Made by a program: the position numbers and the translations under genes. The notes under the pieces are model-generated. The model did not search any database. It was not told where the DNA came from and worked only from the letters and a program-made list of their open reading frames with translations. From positions 17,437 to 81,436 of the forward strand of contig DATMGE010000026.1 of assembly GCA_035555795.1 (NCBI GenBank): a stretch of 64,000 nucleotides of DNA, given 5' to 3'. Below, piece after piece: positions 17,978 through 26,482 of this stretch. Within the stretch, counting starts at the first letter, position 1. Every line of letters begins with the position of its first letter. The stretch is from RCIO01 sp035555795. GTDB taxonomy: Bacteria > Pseudomonadota > Alphaproteobacteria > Rhizobiales > Rhizobiaceae.

Positions 17978-17999
17978 CCAGGCGGAATCGCCTGGTTTT
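17978..17999 (+). terminator. Rho-independent terminator after secB
   Basis: A 7-bp stem CCAGGCG / CGCCTGG with a GAAT tetraloop is followed by TTTT, 11 bases after the secB stop. It separates secB from the convergent dnaQ gene. The remaining gap holds the perfect palindrome TGGTTAACCA, of unknown meaning. Confidence 0.8.
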
Positions 18000-18048
18000 G
18001 CCATGGCAATTCCGGCGCATGAGGTTGGTTAACCAGCGCATGCGCCGG

Positions 18049-18759
18049 TCAGTTTCCGGTGGCCGCGCCTTCCAGCTTCTTCCAGACGGCACCCTCGCCC
18101 AGCCGGGCGACCATGCGCGCGTGCGCCTCGGCCTCGGCCGCGCTCAGGCGTGACGGCAGCGGCGCCGGCCGCTGGCCAATGGTGGTGATGGCGATCGACG
18201 GCCCGGTGACCGCGATCTGCGTATCCGCCTCCAGCACGAGCGCCGCCTGCTTGCCGCCGATCAGCTCGATATAGACCTCGGCCAGAAGTTCCGAATCGAG
18301 GAGCGCCCCGTGCTTGTCGCGGCGGCTATTGTCGATCCCATAGCGGCGGCACAAGGCATCGAGCGAATTCGGACCCATCGGATGCTTGCGGCGCGCGAGC
18401 ATCAATGTGTCGACGATCCGGTCCTGCGCGATCGCCTCATGGCCGACGCGTGAAAACTCCGCATTGATGAAATTGATGTCGAAAGTTGCGTTGTGGGCGA
18501 CGAGCAGCGCCCCGTCGATGAATTCGCGGAAGCGATCCACCACCGCCGCGAAAAGCGGCTTGTCGGCGAGATCCGCATTGCTGATGCCGTGGACGGCGAG
18601 TGCCTCGGGGTGCACCTCGCGGCCTTCCGGATTGATATATTCGTGGAAATAGCGGCCGGTCGGGAAGCGGTTCACCAGTTCGATGCCGCCCAGTTCGATC
18701 ACGCGGTCGAGGCGCGAATCGAGCCCGGTGGTTTCCGTATCGAAGACGATTTCCCGCAT
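18049..18759 (-). CDS. dnaQ: DNA polymerase III epsilon subunit (3'-5' proofreading exonuclease)
   Basis: DnaQ proofreads chromosomal replication as part of the Pol III core. The 236-residue protein has the DEDD exonuclease motifs: Exo I with Asp7 and Glu9 (FDTETTGLD), Exo II (HNATFDINF), and Exo III (KHGALLDSELLAEVY). The C-terminal ~60 residues hold the region that binds the alpha subunit. The ATG at 18759 puts Exo I at the usual distance from the start. It begins 7 bases after coaE, so the run maf-aroE-coaE-dnaQ is one transcript. Confidence 0.96.
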   Translation of the reverse strand: MREIVFDTETTGLDSRLDRVIELGGIELVNRFPTGRYFHEYINPEGREVHPEALAVHGISNADLADKPLFAAVVDRFREFIDGALLVAHNATFDINFINAEFSRVGHEAIAQDRIVDTLMLARRKHPMGPNSLDALCRRYGIDNSRRDKHGALLDSELLAEVYIELIGGKQAALVLEADTQIAVTGPSIAITTIGQRPAPLPSRLSAAEAEAHARMVARLGEGAVWKKLEGAATGN

Positions 18760-18766
18760 GCCTGCC

Positions 18767-19366
18767 TCAGGATTTGTTGCGCTCGCGCGCATTGAGCGTC
18801 GCAATCAGGTCGCGGACCTCGCGGCGCGCCGCCTCCATGCCCAGCCCCGTATCGATGATGAAGTCGGCATTTCGCCGCTTCTCCCGATCATTGACCTGAT
18901 TCGCCAGGATCGCGGCAAATTTTTCCTCCGTCATGCCGGGTCGCGCCATGACGCGCTCGCGCTGCACCTGCGCCGATGCGGTGACGACGAGAATTGCGTC
19001 CACCCTATCGGCGCCGCCGGTTTCGAACAGAAGCGGTATGTCGAGCACGATGAGCGGCGTTCCACGCGCGCGTTGAGTTTCGACGAATTTCGCCTGATCG
19101 GCCCTGACGAGCGGATGGATGATCTCGCCCAGCCGCCGCAGCGCTTCCGAATCACCCAGCACCGCACGAGACAGTTTCGAGCGGTCGACCGTTCCGTTCA
19201 CGACCGTACCGGGGAATTCCGCCTCGACGAGACGCGCCGCCGGCGAGGAATAGAGACGATGCACGGCCTCGTCCGAATCATGGACCGGCACGCCTTCCTC
19301 GGCGAACATGCGTGCGGTGGTGGATTTTCCCATTCCGATCGAGCCGGTCAGCCCCAAGACGATCAA
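18767..19366 (-). CDS. coaE: Dephospho-CoA kinase
   Basis: CoaE phosphorylates the 3'-hydroxyl of dephospho-CoA, the last step of coenzyme A synthesis. The protein is 199 residues from a TTG start at 19366, with the P-loop GLTGSIGMGKST at 5-16, the HDSDEAVHRLY motif, and the lid region RVMARPGMTEEKF. The TTG overlaps the aroE stop (TTGA) and has a GGAGGG ribosome binding site about 6 bases upstream. Longer in-frame starts would run through aroE. Confidence 0.95.
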   Translation of the reverse strand: MIVLGLTGSIGMGKSTTARMFAEEGVPVHDSDEAVHRLYSSPAARLVEAEFPGTVVNGTVDRSKLSRAVLGDSEALRRLGEIIHPLVRADQAKFVETQRARGTPLIVLDIPLLFETGGADRVDAILVVTASAQVQRERVMARPGMTEEKFAAILANQVNDREKRRNADFIIDTGLGMEAARREVRDLIATLNARERNKS

Positions 19367-20205
19367 TGCGCGCCCTCCAGGTCGGCCACGATGCGGGCGC
19401 GCAGCTCCACGCTCACATCGGGAACCACATCGAACCATTTGGCAAAGCCGGCAACCGCCTGATGCAGAAGCATGCCCAACCCGTCCACGGTGACGAGGCC
19501 GCGCTGCCGCGCCGCCGCGAGCAGTGGCGTCTCCAGAGGCACATATACAATATCCGACACGATGGCGGAATCCGGCAGGAAGGCGACATCCACATCCGAA
19601 GTGCTCGCGCCATTCATGCCGAGCGGCGTCGTGTTGACGAGCAGGCCGGTATCGGCGAGCAGTTCGGGAACCGCATCCCACCCATGCGCGGAGGCACCGC
19701 CGCCGAAGCGATCTGCTAGTTCGCGCGCGCGCGCGCGCGTCCTGTTGACGATGCGAATATCCGACAGGCCTGCCTGCGCCAGCGCAAAGACGACCGCGCG
19801 CGCAGCGCCGCCCGCGCCGAGCACCGTAGCGGATGAAGTGCTGCGCCATGCCGGTACGGCGGCATCGAGGCTCGCTCCATAGCCATAGGCATCCGTATTG
19901 CCGCCGATGACGCGGCCGTCCTCAACCCACAACGTGTTGACGGCACCGATGATCCCGGCGGCATCGTCGCGCCGCGCCACGGCGGCGAAAGCCGCCTCCT
20001 TGTGCGGGATGGTCACATTGCCGCCGGCATAGGGGCTTTGCGGAAGTTCCGTTATGAAACGCGTAATGTCGTCGGGATGGATATCCAGCTTCTCGTAGCT
20101 GCCGGCGATCCCGTATCTTTCGAGCCAGAAGCCATGGATGAGCGGCGATCGCGAATGGGCGACCGGGTGACCGCACACAAAGGCCCGGCGCAGGAGATCA
20201 GCCAT
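19363..20205 (-). CDS. aroE: Shikimate dehydrogenase (NADP+)
   Basis: AroE reduces 3-dehydroshikimate to shikimate. The 280-residue protein has the shikimate-binding HSRSPLIHGFWL motif, catalytic Lys69 in NVTIPHKE, the catalytic Asp in GGNTDAYG, and the NADP-binding GAGGAARAV loop followed by NRTRARARELADRF. The RARARA stretch is encoded by a run of nine CG dinucleotides. Its ATG lies 8 bases inside the end of maf and its stop overlaps coaE. Other shikimate genes, aroK and aroB, lie at 39-41 kb. Confidence 0.96.
   Translation of the reverse strand: MADLLRRAFVCGHPVAHSRSPLIHGFWLERYGIAGSYEKLDIHPDDITRFITELPQSPYAGGNVTIPHKEAAFAAVARRDDAAGIIGAVNTLWVEDGRVIGGNTDAYGYGASLDAAVPAWRSTSSATVLGAGGAARAVVFALAQAGLSDIRIVNRTRARARELADRFGGGASAHGWDAVPELLADTGLLVNTTPLGMNGASTSDVDVAFLPDSAIVSDIVYVPLETPLLAAARQRGLVTVDGLGMLLHQAVAGFAKWFDVVPDVSVELRARIVADLEGAH
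19722..19739. repeat. (CG)9 dinucleotide run inside aroE
   Basis: Nine uninterrupted CG repeats lie in the coding sequence for the NADP-binding region of AroE. The run is long enough to be a possible slippage or Z-DNA-prone tract; in frame it encodes alternating Arg and Ala. Confidence 0.9.
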
Positions 20206-20794
20206 CGATCTCACCCGTCTTGCGCAGTTCGGCCAGAAGCGGCAGCAGCGGCAGGCCGACAATGGTGAAATGGTCGCCCTCGACGCGCTCGAAGAGCTGA
20301 ATGCCCTCGCCCTCGATCTGATAGGCGCCGACGCTGGACAATGCCTTTTCGCCGACGCTGGCCAGATGGCGGCCGATGAAGGCAGGATCGAGCAGCCGCA
20401 TGGTCAGCAGAGCCTTGTCGACATGGCGCCAAGTGACCTCGCCGCCCCGCGCCAGCACGACCGCGCTGTTCAGCACATGCGTCTTGCCCGACAGCGCAAG
20501 AAGATGGCGGCGCGCGCCTTCCATGTCGGCCGGCTTGTGGAAGATGCGATCTTCCAGCGCCATGGTCTGGTCGCAGCCGATGACGAGCGCGTCCGGATGG
20601 CGTTCCGAAACCTCGACGGCCTTGGCTTCCGCCAGGATCAAGGCCAGGTCCGCCGGCGTCACGCCGCTATCGGCGACGGCAGCCTCGACCGCACGCTCAT
20701 CGACCTCCGGCCGGACGACCTCGAATGACAGGCCGGCATTTTTCAGCATGTCGCGCCGAAAAGGACTGCCGCTGGCAAGAACGAGTTTCTGCAT
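20198..20794 (-). CDS. maf: Maf family nucleoside triphosphate pyrophosphatase
   Basis: A 198-residue Maf/YceF-type house-cleaning enzyme that hydrolyses non-canonical or modified nucleoside triphosphates. It has the N-terminal substrate loop ASGSPFRRDMLKNAGL, the PEVDERAV motif, the catalytic VIGCDQTMALEDRI segment, and GAYQIEGEGIQLFERVEGD near the C-terminus. Which nucleotides it prefers cannot be read from the sequence. It is the origin-proximal gene of the run to dnaQ and is separated from ppsR by 75 bases. Confidence 0.94.
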   Translation of the reverse strand: MQKLVLASGSPFRRDMLKNAGLSFEVVRPEVDERAVEAAVADSGVTPADLALILAEAKAVEVSERHPDALVIGCDQTMALEDRIFHKPADMEGARRHLLALSGKTHVLNSAVVLARGGEVTWRHVDKALLTMRLLDPAFIGRHLASVGEKALSSVGAYQIEGEGIQLFERVEGDHFTIVGLPLLPLLAELRKTGEIDG

Positions 20795-20869
20795 GATCCG
20801 CCTCCCTGTCTCTGCGCAATTCCTGACGCGAAACCGCCCCGCAGTTTTGCTGGAATTGCTCTCGCGGCG

Positions 20870-21727
20870 CTATCGCGATTTCTGGCGCAGTGCAACGATC
20901 GCGGCGGCCGTCTCCTCGATGGAACGGCGCGTCACGTCGATGAGCGGCCAGCCCTGACGGGCGCAGATCTGGCGCGCATAGGACAATTCGGCGGCGATCT
21001 GCGCACGGTCGAAATAGGTTTCGGCATGGTAGCCCGCGCTGGAACCGAGCACCCGATTCTGGCGCACATGCGAAATGCGCTCGACCGAAGCGATGAGCCC
21101 GACCACCAGCGGCCCCTTGACGGAAAGGACCGCGGGAGGAAGCGGAACCCCGAGCACGATGGGGATGTTGGCGGTCTTGATGCCGCGATTTGCAAGATAG
21201 ATGCTGGTCGGCGTCTTCGAAGTGCGCGAAATGCCGATGAGGACGACATCGGCCTGGTCGGCATCGTCGGGGAGCTGGCCGTCATCATGCTCCATGGTGA
21301 AGTTGAGCGCGTCGATGCGGCGGAAATAATCGGCATCGAGTACATGCTGCGCGCCGACGCGGCGGCCGGCAGGCGTTCCGAGATATGACTGGAAGACGGT
21401 CAGCACCGGCTCCAGCACCGAGACGCAAGGGAGCCCCATTTCGGCGCAGCGGTCGTCGATCTTCTTGGCCAGCGCCTGGTCGACCACGGTGTAGAGAACG
21501 ATCCCCGGCTCCGCATCGATTTCCTCCAGCACATGGGCGAGCTGCTTTTCGGTCCTTACCAGCGGATAGATGTGTTCGATGGCCCGCGCATTCTTGTATT
21601 GCGCGGCGGCGGCGCGCCCGGCCGCCAGAAGCGTCTCGCCCGTCGCGTCCGAAATCAGATGAAGGTGGAAGAAGCTTTGCGGCTTGCTCACAGGCAGGCG
21701 GGAGAGGCTGTGGTCTGATGTGGACAA
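20870..21727 (-). CDS. ppsR: Pyruvate, water dikinase / PPDK regulatory protein (kinase-pyrophosphorylase)
   Basis: A DUF299 bifunctional kinase and pyrophosphorylase that switches pyruvate phosphate dikinase or PEP synthetase off and on by threonine phosphorylation. The P-loop-like VLIGISRTSKTPTSIYLANR motif (near residue 165) and the FFHLHLISDATGETL N-terminus are diagnostic. A TTG at 21727 has a strong GGAGGAAG site upstream and gives 285 residues. A GTG at 21691 would give 273, the commoner family length, but has no visible ribosome binding site. This is the gene flanking oriC in Caulobacter-type origins. Confidence 0.92.
   Translation of the reverse strand: MSTSDHSLSRLPVSKPQSFFHLHLISDATGETLLAAGRAAAAQYKNARAIEHIYPLVRTEKQLAHVLEEIDAEPGIVLYTVVDQALAKKIDDRCAEMGLPCVSVLEPVLTVFQSYLGTPAGRRVGAQHVLDADYFRRIDALNFTMEHDDGQLPDDADQADVVLIGISRTSKTPTSIYLANRGIKTANIPIVLGVPLPPAVLSVKGPLVVGLIASVERISHVRQNRVLGSSAGYHAETYFDRAQIAAELSYARQICARQGWPLIDVTRRSIEETAAAIVALRQKSR
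21719..21727 (-). promoter_or_regulatory. DnaA-box-like site
   Basis: On the minus strand this reads TTGTCCACA, one mismatch from the TTATCCACA consensus. It coincides with the TTG start codon of ppsR. It is the best single match in the gap. Confidence 0.5.
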
Positions 21728-22005
21728 ACTGCTCTTCCTCCGCGCCGTTCCATCATGGCGATGTATGACATGCCGGGTTTTTCACAGCCAGCACCGCTGT
21801 GTTGCCGCGATCGCGCCTGTGCGTAACTGTCGGGAGAAGCAGGCAGCTACGACGATATCAATTCCCCCAGCTCTCGGCTCATCCTATATAAGAATTTGAT
21901 ATATATGAGCTAATTCGTGTTTTCCCCGCTATTTTCCTTTTATCTCCGGGGTTTTCCCGTTCCGCATTTCAGCCGCGACGATCAGCCCGGCTGTGGAGTG
22001 GCATG

Positions 22006-22044
22006 GATTCCCATTAGAAACAGAGTCTTAGAATCAGAAGATTC
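22006..22044. promoter_or_regulatory. Cluster of four GANTC (CcrM methylation) sites before hemE
   Basis: GATTC (22006-22010), GAGTC (22023-22027), GAATC (22031-22035) and GATTC (22040-22044) lie within 39 bases; the last two form an inverted repeat with an AGAA loop. GANTC is the target of the cell-cycle methylase CcrM in alphaproteobacteria. About 0.15 such sites would be expected by chance in this length. The block ends 40 bases before the hemE start. Confidence 0.75.
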
Positions 22045-22083
22045 AATTCATTCAGGATTTATTTAGGAAGAAAGGCTTGGGAC

Positions 22084-23118
22084 ATGCGTGAGAGACGGGT
22101 TGTGCTCGATGTCCTGAAGGGCGAGGCGGTGTTTCCGCCTCCGATCTGGATGATGCGCCAGGCAGGCCGCTATCTGCCCGAATATCGCCGGCTGCGGCAG
22201 CAGGCGGGAAGCTTCCTTAATCTCTGCTACAATCCCGATTTCGCCGTCGAGGTGACGCTGCAGCCGATCCGTCGCTTCGGCTTTGACGCATCCATTCTCT
22301 TCTCCGACATTCTGGTCATCCCCGATGCGCTCGGACGCGACGTCCGCTTCGAGGAGGGTCGCGGACCCCTGATGACGCCGATCACCACGGATGAGATCGA
22401 ACGACTGGATGTGTCGGGGCTGCACGGGCACCTTGCGCCGGTCTATGAAGCCGTAAGGCGTCTGCGGGCGGAATTGCCCGCGCAAACCACGCTGCTCGGC
22501 TTCTGCGGGGCGCCATGGACCGTGGCGACCTACATGATCGCCGGCCATGGCACGCCGGACCAGGCGCCGGCGCGGCTCTTTGCCTATCGACATCCCGAAC
22601 TGTTCGATCGCCTGCTTCAGCTCCTCGCGGATTGCAGCGCCGATTATCTCTGCCGGCAGATCGAAGCCGGAGCGGATGCGGTGCAGATCTTCGATTCCTG
22701 GTCTGGCGTGCTCAACGAGGCATGTTTCGCGCGGTTCTGCATTCAGCCGGTTGCGCGGATCGTCGCGGCGGTGAAGGCACGGCATCCGTCCGTCCCGATC
22801 ATCGGCTTCCCGAAGGGCGCAGGCGCGCTCTATGACGACTACCGCAAGGCAACAGGTGTCGATGCGCTCGGCCTCGACTGGACAGTGCCCGCGGCGCAGG
22901 CGCGACGCCTGCAGGCGGAGGGGCCGGTGCAGGGAAATCTCGATCCGCTGCGCCTCGTGGCCGGCGGATCGGCGCTTTCCGAAGGTGTCGATACCATTCT
23001 GGATACGCTTGGCGCGGGACCGTTGATCTTCAATCTCGGGCACGGCATCACGCCGCAAACGCCGATCGAGCATGTCGAGGCGATGATCGCTCGGGTTCGC
23101 GGGAGGGAACGGCAATGA
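22084..23118 (+). CDS. hemE: Uroporphyrinogen decarboxylase
   Basis: HemE decarboxylates the four acetate side chains of uroporphyrinogen III to give coproporphyrinogen III in haem synthesis. The 344-residue length fits. Conserved blocks are PPIWMMRQAGRYLPEYR at about 19-35 (substrate-binding arginines), the ILFSDILVIPDALG segment with the catalytic Asp, and LLGFCGAPWTVATYMI. The ATG at 22084 is the first in frame after the origin region. Its stop overlaps the hemJ start by 4 bases. Confidence 0.97.
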   Translation: MRERRVVLDVLKGEAVFPPPIWMMRQAGRYLPEYRRLRQQAGSFLNLCYNPDFAVEVTLQPIRRFGFDASILFSDILVIPDALGRDVRFEEGRGPLMTPITTDEIERLDVSGLHGHLAPVYEAVRRLRAELPAQTTLLGFCGAPWTVATYMIAGHGTPDQAPARLFAYRHPELFDRLLQLLADCSADYLCRQIEAGADAVQIFDSWSGVLNEACFARFCIQPVARIVAAVKARHPSVPIIGFPKGAGALYDDYRKATGVDALGLDWTVPAAQARRLQAEGPVQGNLDPLRLVAGGSALSEGVDTILDTLGAGPLIFNLGHGITPQTPIEHVEAMIARVRGRERQ

Positions 23119-23627
23119 GCAGCAATGCCGCAATAAGGGCGATCGTTGCTCTGGGCATCACTGCCGTGCTCGCCCTACTTCTGTTCGCGCTCGTACCAAC
23201 CGGCTTCTATGACTGGATCAAGGCCCTCCACATCATCGCGGTGATTTCCTGGATGGCTGGCATGCTCTATCTGCCGCGCCTCTTCGTCTACCATGTTGAA
23301 GCCGAGCGGGGTTCCGCCCAGTCCGAGACCTTCAAGGTCATGGAACGGCGGCTTCTGCGGGCGATCATCAATCCGGCGATGGTGGCCACATGGATCTTCG
23401 GCCTGTGGCTAGCTTGGCAGGGTTTCGGCTTCCAGGGCGGATGGCTGCATGCCAAGCTGACGCTGGTGCTGCTCCTGTCTGGCGTGCACGGCTATCTGTC
23501 GGCCGCCGTCAGGCGTTTTGCCGAGGATCGGAACGAAAAAACGGCGAAGCACTGGCGGATCGTCAATGAGATACCTACCTTGCTGATGATCGCGATCGTC
23601 ATCCTGGTTGTCGTCAAGCCGTTCTGA
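23115..23627 (+). CDS. hemJ: Protoporphyrinogen oxidase HemJ
   Basis: HemJ is the membrane-embedded oxidase that converts protoporphyrinogen IX to protoporphyrin IX in most proteobacteria lacking HemG/HemY. The 170-residue protein has four or five hydrophobic helices and the family signature WIKALHIIAVISWMAGMLYLPRLFVYH, including the conserved His in KALHI. Further conserved segments are NPAMVATWIFGLWL and GWLHAKLTLVL. Translational coupling to hemE supports the haem role. Confidence 0.92.
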   Translation: MSSNAAIRAIVALGITAVLALLLFALVPTGFYDWIKALHIIAVISWMAGMLYLPRLFVYHVEAERGSAQSETFKVMERRLLRAIINPAMVATWIFGLWLAWQGFGFQGGWLHAKLTLVLLLSGVHGYLSAAVRRFAEDRNEKTAKHWRIVNEIPTLLMIAIVILVVVKPF

Positions 23628-23783
23628 ACCGTTCGTCCTTGTGACGAGCGGCCTTGCCTACAGCGCGGCGCAACTGTATGAGTCGCGCAATTCCCTCCCC
23701 GTCACGCCATGCTCGGCGACGTTCCGTTTGCCCGCCGTGACAGCCTTCTCCGCATACGCTTTGCGCCAACGAGGCATGTTCTC

Positions 23784-25049
<1,266 letters not shown>

Positions 25050-25122
25050 TCGATTCGCCTGCGTAACGATCCTTGACGACAGGACTTGGATTCGGCTCCG
25101 TAACATTCGTCCGAGGTGGATT

Positions 25123-26433
25123 TTGAGCCCCACGGATACGATCTTTGCGCTATCTTCGGGCTCGCTCCCGAGCGGGGTGGCCGTTTTGCGGGTCTCCGGC
25201 ACGCAGGTTGACGCCATTCTCAACGCGCTCGTGCCCGGCAAATCCGTCAAGGTGCGGGATATGGCCTTGCGGCGCATTGTGGCCCGCGACGGAACGCTCA
25301 TCGATCATGGGCTCATATTGCGGTTTGCGGCGCCGGCCAGCTTTACCGGTGAAGATGTGGCCGAATTGCATCTCCACGGCGGCCGCGCGACAGTCAATGC
25401 ATTGCTGCGCGAACTAGGAACTTTTCCCGCCACACGCCATGCGGAAGCCGGCGAGTTCACCCGCCGCGCTTTCATTAACGGAAAGCTGGACCTCACGGCC
25501 GCGGAGGCCTTGTCCGACCTGATTGCGGCCGAGACCGAGATGCAGCGGCGGTTTGCCCTGCAACGGGCGGATGGCGTCCAAGCCCGACTTTTTGCCGATT
25601 GGCGCGCGCGCCTTGTGCATCTGCGCAGCCTGATCGAAGCAGCCATCGACTTCAGCGACGAGGGCGATGTCTCGGATGCTGCGCTCGAGCGTGCCTATGC
25701 GGCTCTAGACGAGCTAGCGGCTGATATGGACCGGCATCTGACGGCCTCGAGGCCGGCCGAGATCATTCGCGATGGCCTGCGCGTGGCGATCATCGGGGCA
25801 CCCAATGCAGGAAAGTCAAGTCTTCTCAATCATTTGGCAGGACGCGAGGTCGCGATCGTCACCGACGAAGCCGGGACTACGCGCGACGTGTTGGAAGTGC
25901 AGCTCGACCTGAATGGCTACAAGATCGTTCTGTTCGATACCGCCGGCCTGCGCGATAGCGATTCGGTTCCGGAACAGATCGGTATTGCCCGTGCGCGAGA
26001 AATTGCGGCCTCCGCGCATGTCGTTTTATATCTCATCGACGGCAGCGCTTCCGGGGCGGATTTCGAGATCCCGCAAGACACTGCTGTGCTTCGAGTTGCT
26101 TCCAAGGCCGATATTGCGGCTTCTAAGATCCCCGCCGACCTTTCTATCTCTGTAAGGACGGGTGACGGGATTTCGCAGCTCATTGTCCGACTTACTGAGA
26201 TTGCAGCGCAAGCCGGCGATGCGATGATCCCAACGGCGCCAGCTTCGGAGAGGCAGCTGCATCTGCTTAGAAGAGTGCATGCTGAGCTCGGCAGCGCCAA
26301 ACTGGCACCTGAAGCAGAGCTTGCAGCGGAACATCTGCGCTTGGCGGCCGACGCATTGGGCCGTATGACGGGGGAAATCGGCACCGAGGAGGTGCTGGGC
26401 GCGATTTTCGCCAATTTCTGCGTTGGAAAATGA
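25123..26433 (+). CDS. mnmE: tRNA uridine-5-carboxymethylaminomethyl synthesis GTPase MnmE
   Basis: MnmE and MnmG together modify wobble uridine 34 of certain tRNAs to cmnm5U. The 436-residue protein has the N-terminal tetrahydrofolate-binding domain (DTIFALSSGSLPSGVAVLRVSG), a central helical domain, and an inserted G domain: G1 GAPNAGKSS, G2 DEAGTTRD, G3 DTAG, G4 SKAD. It ends in the catalytic C-terminal CVGK. It starts with TTG at 25123 after a GAGGTGGA site. Its stop codon lies within a parS-like element. Confidence 0.96.
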   Translation: MSPTDTIFALSSGSLPSGVAVLRVSGTQVDAILNALVPGKSVKVRDMALRRIVARDGTLIDHGLILRFAAPASFTGEDVAELHLHGGRATVNALLRELGTFPATRHAEAGEFTRRAFINGKLDLTAAEALSDLIAAETEMQRRFALQRADGVQARLFADWRARLVHLRSLIEAAIDFSDEGDVSDAALERAYAALDELAADMDRHLTASRPAEIIRDGLRVAIIGAPNAGKSSLLNHLAGREVAIVTDEAGTTRDVLEVQLDLNGYKIVLFDTAGLRDSDSVPEQIGIARAREIAASAHVVLYLIDGSASGADFEIPQDTAVLRVASKADIAASKIPADLSISVRTGDGISQLIVRLTEIAAQAGDAMIPTAPASERQLHLLRRVHAELGSAKLAPEAELAAEHLRLAADALGRMTGEIGTEEVLGAIFANFCVGK

Positions 26434-26472
26434 CTCACGTGAAACATTTGTAACGGTGACTCACGTGAAACA
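26431..26472. promoter_or_regulatory. Two parS-like sites between mnmE and mnmG
   Basis: TGACTCACGTGAAACA occurs twice as a direct repeat, at 26431-26446 and 26457-26472. Each matches the parS consensus TGTTTCACGTGAAACA at 14 of 16 positions. The first overlaps the mnmE stop codon and the second lies 11 bases before the mnmG ATG, filling almost all of the intergenic gap. They are 2.5-3.3 kb from parAB, which fits a ParB loading zone. Confidence 0.75.
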
Positions 26473-26482
26473 GGACGGGCTT

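Larger units (their letters stand above)
21719..22083. other. oriC: Probable chromosomal replication origin (oriC), between ppsR and hemE
   Basis: This gene-free gap of about 356 bases, plus the first codons of ppsR, sits where oriC is found in Caulobacter and rhizobia, next to hemE. It contains a DnaA-box-like site at 21719-21727 and weaker matches (TTTTTCACA at 21778-21786, TGTGCGTAA near 21818). An AT-rich stretch with an imperfect inverted repeat around CCTATATA and GATATATATG (21883-21909) is a candidate unwinding element. A second AT-rich stretch at 22005-22070 carries a GANTC cluster. Flanking genes point away on both sides. Function is inferred from context and has not been shown. Confidence 0.75.

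Noticed and set aside
23621..23634. Possible second SOS box (GTTC-N6-GTTC) at the end of hemJ
   Set aside because: Spacing is 6 rather than 7 bases and it overlaps the hemJ stop codon; LexA in this class needs N7.
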